Shown: positions 1 through 12,485 of the stretch, in pieces
How the letters are laid out: every line of letters begins with the position of its first letter
How positions within the stretch are numbered: the stretch's first letter is position 1
Origin: Belnapia moabensis DSM 16746
Lineage (GTDB): Bacteria > Pseudomonadota > Alphaproteobacteria > Acetobacterales > Acetobacteraceae
DNA: 64,000 bases
Reading direction: 5' to 3'
Assembly (NCBI RefSeq): GCF_000745835.1
Contig: NZ_JQKB01000027.1
Location: 1-64,000, forward strand
Translations under genes and position numbers: made by a program
Notes under the pieces: model-generated
Seen by the model: the letters and a program-made list of their open reading frames with translations, nothing else
Databases searched by the model: none
What the model was told of the DNA's origin: nothing

Positions 1-320
1 TTGTGCGAGGCGCTGACCATGACGCCGAGATCGGCGCGGAGGCTGCGCGTCAGCAGGGCGATGGCGGGCGTCGGCATGGGGCCGACGAGGACGGCATCCA
101 TGCCGGCGCCGACGAAGCCGGCGGTCAGCGCGGGCTCCAGCATGTAGCCGGAGAGGCGGGTGTCCTTGCCGATCACCACGCGATGGCGGTGGGTGCCGCG
201 GTTGAAGTACTGGCCCGCGGCCTGGCCGAGGCGGAGGGCGGTGGCGGCGTCCATCGGCGCCTGGTTGGCCTTGCCGCGGATGCCATCGGTGCCGAAGAGG
301 CGGCGGTTGGGCTGGGTCAT
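1..320 (-). CDS. glmM: Phosphoglucosamine mutase, N-terminal part (cut by window edge)
   Basis: GlmM converts glucosamine-6-phosphate to glucosamine-1-phosphate for UDP-GlcNAc, peptidoglycan and LPS synthesis in the cytoplasm. About 106 residues are visible, starting [16 protein letters not shown], the family N-terminal motif. The frame runs into the window edge at MVSASHN, the loop carrying the phosphorylated catalytic serine. The start lies 9 bp after the folP stop, so it is the distal gene of the tol-pal/ftsH/folP series. The C-terminal three quarters lie outside the window. Confidence 0.95.
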   Translation of the reverse strand, partial: MTQPNRRLFGTDGIRGKANQAPMDAATALRLGQAAGQYFNRGTHRHRVVIGKDTRLSGYMLEPALTAGFVGAGMDAVLVGPMPTPAIALLTRSLRADLGVMVSASH

Positions 321-329
321 GCTGTTGGA

Positions 330-1412
330 TTAGCGCCCGTCGGGCGGCGTGTCACCGGAAAGCGCGGCCTGGTGGACGCGGAGGGCCTGCACGGTTTCCG
401 TCACGTCATGCACGCGGAGGATGGCGGCGCCGCGGGCGGCGGCGAAGAGCGCGGCGGCGATGCTGCCGGGCATGCGGGCCTTGCCCCCTTCTGTGGCGCC
501 GGAGAGGCGGCCGATGGAGCGCTTGCGCGAGGCGCCGACCAGCAGCGGGCAGCCGAGGCCAGCGAGCAAAGGCAGGCGGTGCAGCAGGGCGAGGTTGTGT
601 TCCAGCAGCTTGCCGAAGCCGAGGCCTGGATCGAGAGCGATGCGGTGGCGGGGAATGCCGGCGGCCTCGGCAGCGGCGAGGCGGGTGGCGAGGAAGGCGG
701 CGACGTCGAGGGTGACGTCATCGTAGCGCGGGTCGTCCTGCATGTGGCGGGGGTCGTCGCCGAGCATGTGCATGAGGATCAGCGGGGCGCCGGATTCGGC
801 GACCACGCGGGCGGCGTCCGGGTCGTGGCGGAGGCCGGAGACGTCGTTGACGATGCGGGCGCCGGCGGCCAGCGCCTCGCGCATGGTGAGGGCGTTGCGG
901 GTGTCGACAGAAAGGGGGGCGAGCGGGGCGAGCGCCTGGATGACGGGGAGGATGCGGTGGCATTCCTCCTCCGGCGTGACGGGGGCGGCGCCGGGGCGGG
1001 TGCTCTCCCCACCGATATCGAGCAGGTCAGCGCCGGAGGCGAGCATCGCCTGGCCCTGGGCGAGGGCGGCTTCGATCAGGGCCTCGCCGGTGAGGCCGGC
1101 GGCGAGGAGGCCATCGCCAGAGACGCTGTCGGGGGTGACGTTGACGACGCCCATCACCAGCGGGGCACCGGAGCCAAGCTTGGGCACGAGGCCGGCGAAG
1201 GGTGGCGGGGCTTCGATCAGCGGCAGCAGGAGATCGCGCCAGTCGGCGGGGATGGCGGCGGCGGGGACGAGGTCTGGGTCGCGGCCGATCAGCCGGGCCA
1301 GGGTGAAGGCGGTGGGGCCGCCATGCAGCGGCAGGGCGAGACCGGCCGCGATGGCCGAGGCGGCGGCGGGGCCGGTCAGCAGGCCGAGCGGTTCGATCCA
1401 GCGGTCGGGCAT
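330..1412 (-). CDS. folP: Dihydropteroate synthase
   Basis: FolP condenses p-aminobenzoate with hydroxymethyl-dihydropterin diphosphate in folate synthesis and is the sulfonamide target. Visible motifs are MGVVNVTPDS (about residues 87-96, pterin loop 1), GGESTRPGA, IVNDVSG, DPGLGFGK and GASRK. At 360 aa it is about 80 residues longer than the usual enzyme; the excess is N-terminal and also present in some alphaproteobacterial homologues. Loop 1 reads NVTPDSVSGDG rather than the common SFSDGG. It lies between ftsH and glmM, an order widely conserved in proteobacteria. Confidence 0.95.
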   Translation of the reverse strand: MPDRWIEPLGLLTGPAAASAIAAGLALPLHGGPTAFTLARLIGRDPDLVPAAAIPADWRDLLLPLIEAPPPFAGLVPKLGSGAPLVMGVVNVTPDSVSGDGLLAAGLTGEALIEAALAQGQAMLASGADLLDIGGESTRPGAAPVTPEEECHRILPVIQALAPLAPLSVDTRNALTMREALAAGARIVNDVSGLRHDPDAARVVAESGAPLILMHMLGDDPRHMQDDPRYDDVTLDVAAFLATRLAAAEAAGIPRHRIALDPGLGFGKLLEHNLALLHRLPLLAGLGCPLLVGASRKRSIGRLSGATEGGKARMPGSIAAALFAAARGAAILRVHDVTETVQALRVHQAALSGDTPPDGR

Positions 1413-1480
1413 GGCGTCCCCCGAAACGCAATCAGCGCGCCCGGGGGCGCGCTGATCGGTGGGTCGGTTGTGGACAGAGG

Positions 1481-3403
<1,923 letters not shown>

Positions 3404-3476
3404 CGATGCGTATCCCGTTCCCGCCAAGGCCCCGTTCGGGCCCTGGTGCCTCAGGCTCTGCCCGAGGCCCGCAGCC

Positions 3477-4793
3477 CTAAGATAGGGAGGCGAACCCCGG
3501 CCGTGAATGCCCCCGATGCGACAAGACCGTGCCGCCCGCGGAATTGACCATCCCGACCGCGAGAGACCCAACCGGAGCGAAAACGACCCCGACGCTCATG
3601 CAGCGATCCGGATCAGGATAGTCCAGAGCGGGCACGGCCACCAGCATTCCGTTGTGGCGGATGGCGGGGAGGCCGGCGAGCAGCGCGGCGGGCCAGGCGG
3701 GGGCGAGGCGGCGGAGCCGGGCGGCCTCGACGGGGCCGAGGGCGCCGAGCATATGGCCGGGGGCGCCGGGGGCGGCGAGGCGGAAGCGGCCGTCCCAGAT
3801 GGCACCGGGCCGGGCCTCCACGGGCGCGGCGAGGGCGGCGGGTTCGCGGAAGAGCAGCCAGCCGCCGCGGCGGAGGCGAAGCCAGGCGCCGGCGAGGGTC
3901 CCCTCCCCTCGCCTACGGAGCGCGGCGATGGCGGCGGCGGGCGGGGCGTGGCGGGCGCCGCCGATTGCCTGGACCAGGCGGGCGAGCAGGGCATCGGCGA
4001 GGGCGTCGGTGCCGAGGGCCGTGGGGTCGATCTCGGCGAAGCCGGCGGGGCGGAGTGTGGTGCTGGCGGCGAGGCGGGCGGCGAGCGCGGCCTCCTGCCG
4101 GGCGCGGCGCAGGGCGAAGGCGTGGGCGGCCTCGGCCAGGGCCTCCGTCGCCGCCGGGTCGAGCAGGGCGCGGAGGCGGGCGCGGGCGAAGCGCGGGTCG
4201 GCGTTGCTCGGGTCCTGGATGGGGGTGAGGTCGGCGGCGACCGTCGCGGCGAGGCGGGCAGGAGGGATGGGGAGGAGCGGGCGGAGGATCAGCGCCGTAT
4301 CCGTCATGCGGATGGCGGGGATGGCGGCGAGGCCGCTGGGGCCGCTGCCGCGGAGGGCGCGGAAGAGGAGCGTCTCGGCCTGGTCCGCTTGGTGGTGGCC
4401 GAGCAGGAGCCACGGCGTGCCGGCCTCGGCGCAGGCCGCAAGGAGGGCAGCGAGGCGGGCGTCGCGGGCGCGCTCCTGCAAGCCGGGGCCGGGGGCGAGG
4501 CCGAGGCGGAGCAGGCGCGTCGGGATGCTGCGGGTGGCGAGCTGGCGGAGGGTTGCCTCGGCCTCCTGCGCGCTGCCGGTACGGAGACCGTGATCGGCCA
4601 CGAGGGCGAGGAGGCTGCCGCCGCGGGCACGGGCCCAATCGGCGGCGAGGAGGGCGAGGGCGAGGCTGTCGGGGCCGCCGGAGACGCCGGCGGCGAGGCG
4701 GGGAGCTCGGCCGAAGGGGCCGAGCGGAGCCATCAGGGCGGCGAATTCCTCCGCCGATAAAGGCTCAGCGGCAGCCGGCGCGGCGGCGGGCAT
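3477..4793 (-). CDS. tilS: tRNA(Ile)-lysidine synthase
   Basis: TilS adds lysine to C34 of the tRNA(Ile) CAU anticodon so that it reads AUA. The PP-loop ATPase motif SGGPDS lies near residue 40, followed by a [10 protein letters not shown] segment typical of the family. The chosen ATG at 4793 gives 438 aa and overlaps the cpoB 3' end by 29 bp; ATG 4733, just before the PP-loop, is an alternative. The same frame stays open further upstream inside cpoB, but that part is low-complexity shadow sequence. The position between cpoB and ftsH supports the call. Confidence 0.92.
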   Translation of the reverse strand: MPAAAPAAAEPLSAEEFAALMAPLGPFGRAPRLAAGVSGGPDSLALALLAADWARARGGSLLALVADHGLRTGSAQEAEATLRQLATRSIPTRLLRLGLAPGPGLQERARDARLAALLAACAEAGTPWLLLGHHQADQAETLLFRALRGSGPSGLAAIPAIRMTDTALILRPLLPIPPARLAATVAADLTPIQDPSNADPRFARARLRALLDPAATEALAEAAHAFALRRARQEAALAARLAASTTLRPAGFAEIDPTALGTDALADALLARLVQAIGGARHAPPAAAIAALRRRGEGTLAGAWLRLRRGGWLLFREPAALAAPVEARPGAIWDGRFRLAAPGAPGHMLGALGPVEAARLRRLAPAWPAALLAGLPAIRHNGMLVAVPALDYPDPDRCMSVGVVFAPVGSLAVGMVNSAGGTVLSHRGHSRPGFASLS

Positions 4794-5616
4794 CGGCGGC
4801 GCGCTCGGCCAGGGCGCCGCGGAGGTTGGGGAAGTTGCTCCGCAGGTCGTCCAGCGTGTCGCAGGATTCGCGCTTGTTGCCGAGGTTGTTGAAGGCACTG
4901 GCCAGGCCGAGCAGCGCCTCCGGTGCGCGGGGGCCGGTACGGCCGCGGGTATAGGCGTCGTTATAGGCCAGTGCCGCGCCGGCATGGTCGCGCTTGCCGG
5001 AGAGGGCGTCGCCGAGCAGGAGCTGGGCGTCCGTCGCGCGGGGGGAGTTGCGGTTGGCGAGGACCTCGCGGGCGGCGGCCTCGGCGGCGGGGTAGTCACG
5101 GCGGGCGAGCGCGGCCTGGCCTTCGGAGATGGCGCGCTCCGGGGTGCGGCCGGCGGCGGGGGCGGGCGTCGGCGCGGGAGCCGGGGCGGGCGTGGGCGCT
5201 GCCGCCGGGGCGCGGGGCGCCGGTGCGGACTGGCGGCCGGCGGGCTGGTTCTCGACCTGCTGCAGGCGGTAGTCGATGTCGCCCTGCATCTTCTCGACCG
5301 TCTGCTGCAGCGTGCGGTTGCGGTACTCGACCTCGTCGAGCCGGCCGCGGAGGCGGCGGGTCTCCTCCTCCAGGGCGTTGACGCGGTCGAGCAGGGTGCC
5401 GACCAGCTCGCTCCCCGGGACGCTGCCGCGCGGGGCGCTCGGCGCCGGCAGGGCGGAGGCGCCGCTGCGGCGCACTTGGTCGAGTTCCTGGCGGAGCTGG
5501 AGGATCTGGTTCTGCAGGTAGATGCCCTCGCGGCTCTCGGCCTGGGCCCAGGCGCCCTGGGCGGGCAGCAACAGCGGGACGGCGACGAGCAGGGTGGCGA
5601 GGAAGGGGCGGGTCAC
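4765..5616 (-). CDS. cpoB: Cell division coordinator CpoB (YbgF), TolA-binding TPR protein
   Basis: Periplasmic partner of TolA that links outer-membrane constriction to septal peptidoglycan synthesis. The 283 aa protein begins with a cleavable signal peptide (to about AWAQA, residue 26), then a coiled coil (LQNQILQLRQELDQVRR, residues 34-50, and about 80-120) that trimerises in the family, an Ala/Pro linker (about 135-160) and a C-terminal TPR region. It is the distal gene of the Tol-Pal cluster and overlaps the start of tilS. Confidence 0.93.
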   Translation of the reverse strand: MTRPFLATLLVAVPLLLPAQGAWAQAESREGIYLQNQILQLRQELDQVRRSGASALPAPSAPRGSVPGSELVGTLLDRVNALEEETRRLRGRLDEVEYRNRTLQQTVEKMQGDIDYRLQQVENQPAGRQSAPAPRAPAAAPTPAPAPAPTPAPAAGRTPERAISEGQAALARRDYPAAEAAAREVLANRNSPRATDAQLLLGDALSGKRDHAGAALAYNDAYTRGRTGPRAPEALLGLASAFNNLGNKRESCDTLDDLRSNFPNLRGALAERAADARRRAGCR

Positions 5617-5654
5617 GGGGCCTCCGGAAGGGCGCGGGGCGGAAATGGGTGCGG

Positions 5655-5677
5655 GCCGGCTGGATAAGCCAGCCGGC
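5655..5677. other. Perfect 9-bp hairpin between pal and cpoB
   Basis: GCCGGCTGG and CCAGCCGGC flank the loop ATAAG. It lies in the 181-bp gap between pal and cpoB, 38 bp before the cpoB start as transcribed. No T-tract follows on the minus strand, so it looks more like an mRNA stem (processing, stability or attenuation) than an intrinsic terminator. Confidence 0.6.
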
Positions 5678-5689
5678 TCGTATCGGCCA

Positions 5690-5728
5690 GTGGGATTAAG
5701 CTGTGGGATTAAGCTGTGGGATTAAGCT
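5690..5728. repeat. Three perfect tandem copies of a 13-bp repeat
   Basis: GTGGGATTAAGCT occurs three times without mismatch at 5690-5702, 5703-5715 and 5716-5728, in the untranslated gap between pal and cpoB. The unit is much more AT-rich than its surroundings. A hairpin lies 12 bp away on the cpoB side. The function is unknown; it may be a slippage-prone tandem repeat or a protein-binding array. Confidence 0.9.
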
Positions 5729-5797
5729 GGGGTGCTGCCCCCGGAAGCGTGCCGCCATCGCAGCGCGGGACCGGCCCCGCGATGCGATGGACGACGC

Positions 5798-6280
5798 TCA
5801 GCGGACGACGGTGACGGCGCGGCGGTTCTGCGCCCAGGCATCGTCGGTGGAGCCAAGGGCGGCCGGGCGGTCCTTGCCGTAGGAGATGGTGGAGATGCGG
5901 GCTCCGGCGGCGCCGTTGGCGACCAGCACGTCGCGCGCCGAGTTGGCGCGGCGCTGGCCGAGGGCCAGGTTGTACTCGCGGGTGCCGCGCTCGTCGGCAT
6001 GGCCCTCGACCTGCACCGTCACCTGCGGGTAGCGGGCGAGCCAGGCGGCCTGGCGCTCGAGCACCGGGCGCTGGTCGGCGCGGACGCTGCTCTCGTCGGT
6101 GTCGAAGTAGACGCGGTCGCCGACATTGGCGACGAGGTCTTCCTGGCTGCCCGGGCGCGGACCGGCCGAGGTGTTGCTCGCCGCGCCGGCGCCGGTGGCG
6201 GCGTTGTCGGCGGTCGAGGACCCGCAGGCGGCGAGCAGGGCCAGCGCCGCGAAGGCGGTCATCACCTTGGTGTTCAGCAT
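5798..6280 (-). CDS. pal: Peptidoglycan-associated lipoprotein Pal
   Basis: Outer-membrane lipoprotein that binds peptidoglycan and TolB. The start at 6280 (MLNTKVMTAF) is preceded by AGGAAAGG at good spacing and gives 160 aa. The lipobox LLAAC ends at about residue 19. An Ala/Thr-rich linker leads into the C-terminal OmpA-like domain, with YFDTDES and the VEGHADERGTREYN peptidoglycan-binding motif. It follows tolB and precedes cpoB, the classical order. Confidence 0.96.
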   Translation of the reverse strand: MLNTKVMTAFAALALLAACGSSTADNAATGAGAASNTSAGPRPGSQEDLVANVGDRVYFDTDESSVRADQRPVLERQAAWLARYPQVTVQVEGHADERGTREYNLALGQRRANSARDVLVANGAAGARISTISYGKDRPAALGSTDDAWAQNRRAVTVVR

Positions 6281-6424
6281 GGGGGTCGTCCCTTTCCTGT
6301 CTGCCATCGCGCAGCCCGGCACTGCGGAATTCTGCTCGGGGCCGTTACAACCGGTGCGCTACAGCGTCAAGGAAAACGGGCCTGATATGGCAACGGCGGC
6401 CTGGTTCCATGCTTTTGGTGCAAC

Positions 6425-6454
6425 ACAGCCGTTGCTCGTGCGAACGACGGCTGT
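6425..6454 (-). terminator. Weak candidate hairpin downstream of tolB
   Basis: ACAGCCGT (6425-6432) and ACGGCTGT (6447-6454) can form an 8-bp stem with a 14-nt loop just after the tolB stop codon. The sequence after it on the minus strand is not T-rich, so it may be a partial attenuator within the tolB-pal transcript rather than a full terminator. Confidence 0.35.
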
Positions 6455-6478
6455 TCCGCTTTGTCGGCCAGCCCGCCG

Positions 6479-7846
6479 CTACGCCAGCAGGGGCGACCAG
6501 GCCGGGTCGGACGCATCGGTCGGGGTGACGATCTGGCGCTCGTTGAAGCCGGCGATGTCGATGCTGGAGAGGCGGGAGGAGAAGCCGCTGCCGCGGGCGT
6601 CGCGCGCCGGCGTCTCGCGGAAATACATCATCACCCGGCCATTGGGGGCGAAGGTCGGGCCTTCCATCCCCCAGCCCTCCGAGAGGATGCGCTCGCCGGA
6701 GCCGTCGGGGCGCATGACGCCGATGGCGAATTGCCCGCCGGAGATGCGGGTGAAGGCGATGAGGTCGCCGCGCGGCGACCAGACCGGCGTCGCATAGCGG
6801 CCGCGGCCGAAGGAGATGCGGCGCACGCCCCCTCCCCCCGCATCCATGACATAGAGCTGCTGGTCGCCGCCGCGGTCGGAGTTGAAGACGATCTGCGAGC
6901 CGTCCGGCGAGTAGCAGGGCGAAACGTCGAGCCCGCCGCCGGAGGTGAGCTGGCGCTCGCGCCGGCTGCCGAGATCGACGACATAGATGTTGGCGTCGTT
7001 GCCGCGCGTCGAGGAGAGCACGACGCTGCGGCCGTCGGGCGAGAAGCGCGGGGAGAGCGTCATCCCCTGGAAGGTGCCGAGCACTTCCTGCCGGCCGCTG
7101 TCGAGGTTGAAGAGATAGACCCGCGGCTCGTTGCGGGCATAGGACATGAAGGCGATCTGCTGTGCGTTCGGGTGGAAGCGCGGCGTCAGCGCGGCGAAGG
7201 AGCCGTCGGTCAGGTAGCGCTGGTTCTCGCCGTCCTGATCCATGATGGCCAGCCGCCGGGTGCGGCGGTCGCGCGGGCCCGTCTCCGCCACATAGACGAC
7301 GCGGGTGTCGAAATAGCCCTTCTCGCCGAGCAGGCGCTCGTAGATCACGTCGGAGATCAGGTGCGCGATGCGGCGCCAGTTGCCGGCGGGCGCGGTGAAG
7401 GCGGTGCCCTGGATCTGCGTCTCCGGCAGCACGTCCCAGAGGCGGAATTCGACGCGGAGGCGGTCGCCGGAGACTTCGGCGCGGCCGGTGGTCAGCGCCT
7501 GGGCGCCGATGACGCGCCAGTCCTGGAAGCGCGGCGTCTGCGCCGCGGCCTCGGCGGTCTGGATGTAGGCGGCGCGATCGACGGGACGGAAGAGGCCGCT
7601 GTTGCGCAGGTTGGTCTGGATCACGCCCGCGATGTTCTGGCCGAGGCGCTGCGCCTCGTCCGAGCCGCCGGCGAAATTCGGCACGGCGATCGGGATCGGG
7701 TCGGTGCGGGCCTTGGTGATGTCAACGACGGAGCTCTGAGCGAAGGTCGCGCGGGCGCCGATGAGCGGCAGGCCGAGCGCGGCGCCGCCGAAGATCGCGG
7801 CGCGGCGGGAGAGCTGGCGGATCGCAGCCTCATCCTTCCAGGTCAT
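6479..7846 (-). CDS. tolB: Tol-Pal system beta-propeller protein TolB
   Basis: Periplasmic TolB links Pal to TolA. ATG 7846 has a clear AGAGGAG ribosome site and gives 455 aa. Residues about 1-37 form the export signal (SRRAAIFGG followed by a hydrophobic stretch ending at TFAQ). The N-terminal domain follows ([18 protein letters not shown]), then WD40-like PD40 repeats with units such as [13 protein letters not shown] and [17 protein letters not shown]. The signal contains a twin arginine, unusual for TolB. It is 34 bp from tolA. Confidence 0.96.
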   Translation of the reverse strand: MTWKDEAAIRQLSRRAAIFGGAALGLPLIGARATFAQSSVVDITKARTDPIPIAVPNFAGGSDEAQRLGQNIAGVIQTNLRNSGLFRPVDRAAYIQTAEAAAQTPRFQDWRVIGAQALTTGRAEVSGDRLRVEFRLWDVLPETQIQGTAFTAPAGNWRRIAHLISDVIYERLLGEKGYFDTRVVYVAETGPRDRRTRRLAIMDQDGENQRYLTDGSFAALTPRFHPNAQQIAFMSYARNEPRVYLFNLDSGRQEVLGTFQGMTLSPRFSPDGRSVVLSSTRGNDANIYVVDLGSRRERQLTSGGGLDVSPCYSPDGSQIVFNSDRGGDQQLYVMDAGGGGVRRISFGRGRYATPVWSPRGDLIAFTRISGGQFAIGVMRPDGSGERILSEGWGMEGPTFAPNGRVMMYFRETPARDARGSGFSSRLSSIDIAGFNERQIVTPTDASDPAWSPLLA

Positions 7847-7880
7847 GCGGCTTCTCCTCTGATTTGGTTGCGCGCGGGGC

Positions 7881-9050
7881 TCAACGCAGGCCGAGATCGC
7901 GCGGGTTGAAGCGGAAGATGGTGTCGCGCAGCGCGGCCAGGCGCTCGCGCGGCAGCGGCAACGGGTTGCACTTCGGATCGAGCAGGGCGCGGCGGGCGGC
8001 CTCGTAGACGGCGCGGGCGCGCGGCTCGGAGGGCGGAGAGCCGTTGGGGCGGACATTGCGGACGGTGCCGCCCGGATCCACCTCGACGCGGAACTCGACG
8101 ACGATGCTCTGGATGTTGAGGCCGCCGGCATCGACGCTCCAGCACTCGCTGATCTTCTCGGCGAGGCCGGCGCGCTCGCCGGCGCTGAGCGAGGCGGTGC
8201 CGGTGGGCGTGCCGCCGCCTTGCTGCGGCGCGCCGGGGCTAGGCTGCGGGCGGCCGCGCGGCGCCTCGTTCGAGGCCTGCATCTGGCGCAGGCGGTCCAG
8301 CGTGCTTTGCACGCTGTTGCTCAGCTCCTGTGGGCGCGGCGGCGGCGGCGTGCGGCCGGTGCCGGCCTGCTGGCTGGTCTGGGGCGGCGGCGGGACGGGC
8401 GTCGGTGGCGCCGGGCGCGCGTCGGGGCGCGGCGGGGCGGGCGTCGTCTGGGCCTGCTGCTGCTGCGGGCGCGGCGGCGCCGGCGGGGTGGGCGGCGTCG
8501 GCTGGGCCTGCTGCTGCGGGCGCGGCGGCTGGGCGGGCGGCGTCGGTGCGGGCGGCGTCGGGCGCGGCGGCTCGGGCACCGGGGGCGGCGGCAGGGGCAG
8601 CGGCGCGACCTCGGCCACCTGCTGCTGGGGCTGCGGGCGCGGGGGCGGTGGGGCCGGCGGTGTCGGGGCCGGCTGCGGCGGTGTGGGTGTCGGCGGGCTC
8701 GGACGCGGCGGCGCAGCCTGGGCCTGGGGCGCGGGCGGCGGCGGGGCGGCCGTAGGAGGTGGCGGCGGCGGGGGTGGCGGGGTCGGCAGGCGATCCTCGC
8801 GCACCGGCTCCGGCGCCGGCGGCTCGGGGCGCGGCGGCTGGGGCACGGAGGCCGGGGCGGCGACGGGCGCCGCCTCGGAGGCGCCCTGGGCTTGCTGGGC
8901 GGGCAGGCTGGCGACCAGCTCGACGGCGATGGCCTCCTCCTTCGGCTCCTCCAGCTTGGGAGGCAGGCCGAAGACCAGGCCGAGCAGGAGGGCGACGACA
9001 TGCAATGCCGCCGAGACGAGCCCCCAGAAACGCATTCCCCTGTTCTGCAT
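7881..9050 (-). CDS. tolA: TolA-like energy transducer with TonB-type C-terminal domain
   Basis: 389 aa inner-membrane protein that reaches across the periplasm to TolB/Pal. A membrane segment lies at about residues 8-28. A long Pro/Ala/Gln-rich linker (about 60-265) replaces the helical domain of E. coli TolA, as in many alphaproteobacteria. The C-terminal domain (about 285-389, including [15 protein letters not shown]) resembles TonB/TolA C-termini. It is flanked by tolR and tolB. The repetitive linker is prone to alignment and sequencing error. Confidence 0.9.
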   Translation of the reverse strand: MQNRGMRFWGLVSAALHVVALLLGLVFGLPPKLEEPKEEAIAVELVASLPAQQAQGASEAAPVAAPASVPQPPRPEPPAPEPVREDRLPTPPPPPPPPPTAAPPPPAPQAQAAPPRPSPPTPTPPQPAPTPPAPPPPRPQPQQQVAEVAPLPLPPPPVPEPPRPTPPAPTPPAQPPRPQQQAQPTPPTPPAPPRPQQQQAQTTPAPPRPDARPAPPTPVPPPPQTSQQAGTGRTPPPPRPQELSNSVQSTLDRLRQMQASNEAPRGRPQPSPGAPQQGGGTPTGTASLSAGERAGLAEKISECWSVDAGGLNIQSIVVEFRVEVDPGGTVRNVRPNGSPPSEPRARAVYEAARRALLDPKCNPLPLPRERLAALRDTIFRFNPRDLGLR

Positions 9051-9082
9051 GACCGCGCCCCCGCGCGTGGCCTTTCTGTCGC

Positions 9083-9586
9083 TTAGCGGGTCGGACGGGT
9101 GGCGGGGCGGGCAGCCGGGGCCGCGCCAGCGGGCGGCCGGCCGGCGGGCTGCTCGGCGAGCAGCGCCACCTTGCTGAAGCCGCCGGCGCTGATGACGCCC
9201 ATCACCTCCATCACCCGGCCATAGCTGATTGCCTTGTCGCCGCGGACGAAGATGCGGCGCTCCTGCGCATTCGGCCCCTGGCTGTTCTCGCCGGCGATGG
9301 CCTGGAGCTGGGCGACCAGGTTCTCGAGCGGCACCTCGGTCTCCTGGAGGAAGATCTTGCCCTCCGGGTTCACCGTGATGGTGATCGGCTCGTTGTCCTG
9401 GTTCAGCGCGCTGGCCTGGGTCTTCGGCAGGTCGACGGGGACGCCGACCGTCATCAGGGGTGCGGCGACCATGAAGATGATGAGCAGCACGAGCATGACG
9501 TCGACCAGGGGCGTCACGTTGATCTCGGCCATCGGGCGGTAGCGGCCGCGGCCCTTGCCACGGCCGGCGTTCAGGGAAGCGGCCAT
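9083..9586 (-). CDS. tolR: Biopolymer transport protein TolR (ExbD family)
   Basis: 167 aa inner-membrane protein of the proton-driven TolQR motor. The N-terminal cytoplasmic stretch leads to INVTPLVDVMLVLLIIFMV, which contains the functional membrane aspartate, then a periplasmic domain with the FVRGDKAISYGRVMEVM segment. The C-terminus is Pro/Ala-rich. It starts 4 bp after the tolQ stop, indicating co-translation. Confidence 0.96.
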   Translation of the reverse strand: MAASLNAGRGKGRGRYRPMAEINVTPLVDVMLVLLIIFMVAAPLMTVGVPVDLPKTQASALNQDNEPITITVNPEGKIFLQETEVPLENLVAQLQAIAGENSQGPNAQERRIFVRGDKAISYGRVMEVMGVISAGGFSKVALLAEQPAGRPPAGAAPAARPATRPTR

Positions 9587-9590
9587 GGGG

Positions 9591-10349
<759 letters not shown>

Positions 10350-10363
10350 CGCCTCTCTCCTCT

Positions 10364-10798
10364 CTATCCAGCCGCGCCCGGCGCATCGGCCAGGGCCGCG
10401 CGCCAGGGTTCGGGTATGCGCTTCGGCCGCAGCGTGTCCCGGTCGATGCAGGCCAGTTCCACATGCAGGGCGGCGAGCGCCTCCTCCCCCCGGACCATGC
10501 GCTGGTCGAGCTGGAGGGTAACGCCCTTCACCGCCATGACCCGCGTCTCGACCACGATTGCGTCATCGAGTCGCGCGGGGCGCCAATACTCTACTTCGAT
10601 GCGGCGCACCACGAGTATCGAATGGTGACGCTCCATCATCAGTTGATGCGGCAAGCCCATGTCGCGCAAGGATTCCGTCCGGGCGCGCTCGGCCCAGCGG
10701 AGGTAGTTGGCGTGATAGGCCACGCCGCCCGCATCGGTGTCCTCGAAATAGACGCGAATCGGGAAGCGATGGGCAGGCCCGGGTGGTGGAAGCTTCAC
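10364..10798 (-). CDS. ybgC: YbgC-type acyl-CoA thioesterase, first gene of the tol cluster
   Basis: 144 aa hot-dog-fold thioesterase. The catalytic Asp motif [19 protein letters not shown] lies near the N-terminus. The GTG start at 10798 overlaps the ruvB stop by 4 nt (GTGA), so translation is probably coupled to ruvB. YbgC is the conserved leader of tol-pal operons and acts on acyl-CoA or acyl-ACP linked to phospholipid metabolism. Confidence 0.94.
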   Translation of the reverse strand: MKLPPPGPAHRFPIRVYFEDTDAGGVAYHANYLRWAERARTESLRDMGLPHQLMMERHHSILVVRRIEVEYWRPARLDDAIVVETRVMAVKGVTLQLDQRMVRGEEALAALHVELACIDRDTLRPKRIPEPWRAALADAPGAAG

Positions 10799-11880
10799 GG
10801 CTCGCCGCCCGAGAGCAGGTCGGGCTGGATTGCGAAGCTCGCGGGCGGGCTGAGGCCGAGATGGGTCCAGCCGGACATGCCGAGCATCCGGCCGCGTGGG
10901 GTGCGCAGGACGAGGCCTTCCTGGATCAGGTAGGGCTCGATGACGTCCTCGATGGTGTCGCGGCTTTCGGCAAGCGCGGCGGCCAGGGTCTCGACGCCGA
11001 CCGGGCCGCCATTGTGGTGCTCGGCGATGCGGCGGAGGTAGCGGCGGTCCATCGCATCGAGCCCCTTGCTGTCCACTTCCAGCCGCGTCAGGGCGCCGTC
11101 GACCATGGCGCGATCGGCGGGGATGCCGGCGACGCTCGAGAAGTCGCGGACGCGGCGCAGCAGGCGGCCGGCGATGCGGGGGGTGCCGCGGGAGCGGCGG
11201 GCGATCTCCAGCGCGCCGGCCTCGGCCAGCTCGAAGCTCAATTTCTCGGCGCCGCGGCGGACGATCCGCAGCAGCTCCTCCGGCGTGTAGAATTGCAGGC
11301 GGAGCGGGATGCCGAAGCGGTCGCGCAGCGGCGTCGCCAGCAGGCCGGCGCGCGTCGTGGCGCCGACCAGGGTGAAGGGCGGCAGGTCGATGCGGACGGT
11401 GCGCGCCGCCGGGCCCTCGCCGATGATGAGGTCGAGTTGGAAATCCTCCATCGCCGGGTAGAGGGTTTCCTCCAGCGCCGGCTGCAAGCGGTGGATCTCG
11501 TCGACGAAGAGCACGTCGCGGGGCTGCAGGTTCGTCAGGATGGCGGCGAGGTCGCCGGCGCGTTGCAGGATGGGGCCGCTGGTCGCGCGGAAGCCGACGC
11601 CCAATTCGCGGGCGACGATCTGGGCGAGCGTCGTCTTGCCGAGGCCGGGGGGGCCATGGAGCAGGACGTGGTCCAGCGCCTCGCCGCGGGCGCGGGCGGC
11701 CTGGATGAAGACGGCGAGGTTCTCGCGCAGCGCCTGCTGGCCGGTGAAGTCGGCCAGGACCTGCGGTCGGAGGGTGGCCTCGGCGGCGTCCTCGTCGGTG
11801 CGGGCGGGGGTGGTGATGCGGTCGTCCGGCACTGCCTCGGGTGGAGGCGGCGGCGGGGGGCGACGGCGGGAGCCGCTCAT
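10795..11880 (-). CDS. ruvB: Holliday junction branch migration helicase subunit RuvB
   Basis: AAA+ motor that drives branch migration with RuvA. ATG 11880 overlaps the ruvA stop (ATGA) and gives 361 aa. A proline-rich N-terminal tail of about 20 residues precedes the family start [12 protein letters not shown]. Walker A is GPPGLGKTT, Walker B VLFVDEIH, sensor region [11 protein letters not shown], arginine finger region [16 protein letters not shown]. The C-terminal winged helix ends in [14 protein letters not shown]. Confidence 0.97.
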   Translation of the reverse strand: MSGSRRRPPPPPPPEAVPDDRITTPARTDEDAAEATLRPQVLADFTGQQALRENLAVFIQAARARGEALDHVLLHGPPGLGKTTLAQIVARELGVGFRATSGPILQRAGDLAAILTNLQPRDVLFVDEIHRLQPALEETLYPAMEDFQLDLIIGEGPAARTVRIDLPPFTLVGATTRAGLLATPLRDRFGIPLRLQFYTPEELLRIVRRGAEKLSFELAEAGALEIARRSRGTPRIAGRLLRRVRDFSSVAGIPADRAMVDGALTRLEVDSKGLDAMDRRYLRRIAEHHNGGPVGVETLAAALAESRDTIEDVIEPYLIQEGLVLRTPRGRMLGMSGWTHLGLSPPASFAIQPDLLSGGEP

Positions 11881-12485
11881 CGGGCGAGCTCCTTCAGGCT
11901 GTCGCGGATCAGGGATTCGAGCGGGACGCCTTCGCCGAGGCGGGCCTGCGCGCGGTTGACGGCGGCCTGGGCTTCGGGGCGCTTCCAGCCGAGATTGATC
12001 AACGCCGAGACTGCATCGGCGGCGGCCCCGGCCGGGGGCGCCGCGGTGGCAGGGCCGGCGGCGATGCCGCTCGGGGGCTGGATGCCGCCGGCCCAATCGC
12101 GGAGTTCGGTCACCAGGCGGTCGGCGAGCCTGGCGCCGACGCCGTTGGCCTGGCGGAGGCCGGTGCGGTCGCCGCGGCGGACAGCCTCAGCCAGATCCTC
12201 GGGGGCGAAGGCGGAGAGGATGTCGAGCGCCAGCTTGGTGCCGACTCCTTGGACCGAGGTGAGCTTGCGGAAGGTGTCCCGCTCCGCCGCGCTCCCGAAG
12301 CCGACCAGGACGATGGCGTCCTGGCGCACCTGGGTCTCGACCAGCATCGCGGCTTGGCCCTGCACGTCGCGCAGGCGGTCGAGGGTCTTGGTGGAACAGG
12401 ACAGCAAGTAGCCCACGCCGTTGACGTCGAAGATGCAGCCGCCTTCGAGTAGCGCGTCGAGCTTGCCGGTTAGTTTCCCGATCAT
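11877..12485 (-). CDS. ruvA: Holliday junction DNA helicase subunit RuvA
   Basis: 202 aa junction-binding protein. It begins [17 protein letters not shown] (OB domain), followed by helix-hairpin-helix segments ([16 protein letters not shown] and [13 protein letters not shown]), an Ala/Pro-rich flexible linker (about residues 138-155) and domain III ([18 protein letters not shown]), which contacts RuvB. Its ATG overlaps the ruvC stop by 4 nt and its stop overlaps the ruvB ATG by 4 nt. Confidence 0.97.
   Translation of the reverse strand: MIGKLTGKLDALLEGGCIFDVNGVGYLLSCSTKTLDRLRDVQGQAAMLVETQVRQDAIVLVGFGSAAERDTFRKLTSVQGVGTKLALDILSAFAPEDLAEAVRRGDRTGLRQANGVGARLADRLVTELRDWAGGIQPPSGIAAGPATAAPPAGAAADAVSALINLGWKRPEAQAAVNRAQARLGEGVPLESLIRDSLKELAR

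Noticed and set aside
8340-8900. Repetitive proline/alanine/glutamine coding stretch considered as a tandem repeat locus
   Set aside because: It is the low-complexity linker of TolA; units are irregular and explained by the protein.
10558-12411. 617-codon plus-strand open frame opposite ybgC-ruvB-ruvA
   Set aside because: Antisense to three certain genes; no recognisable domain.
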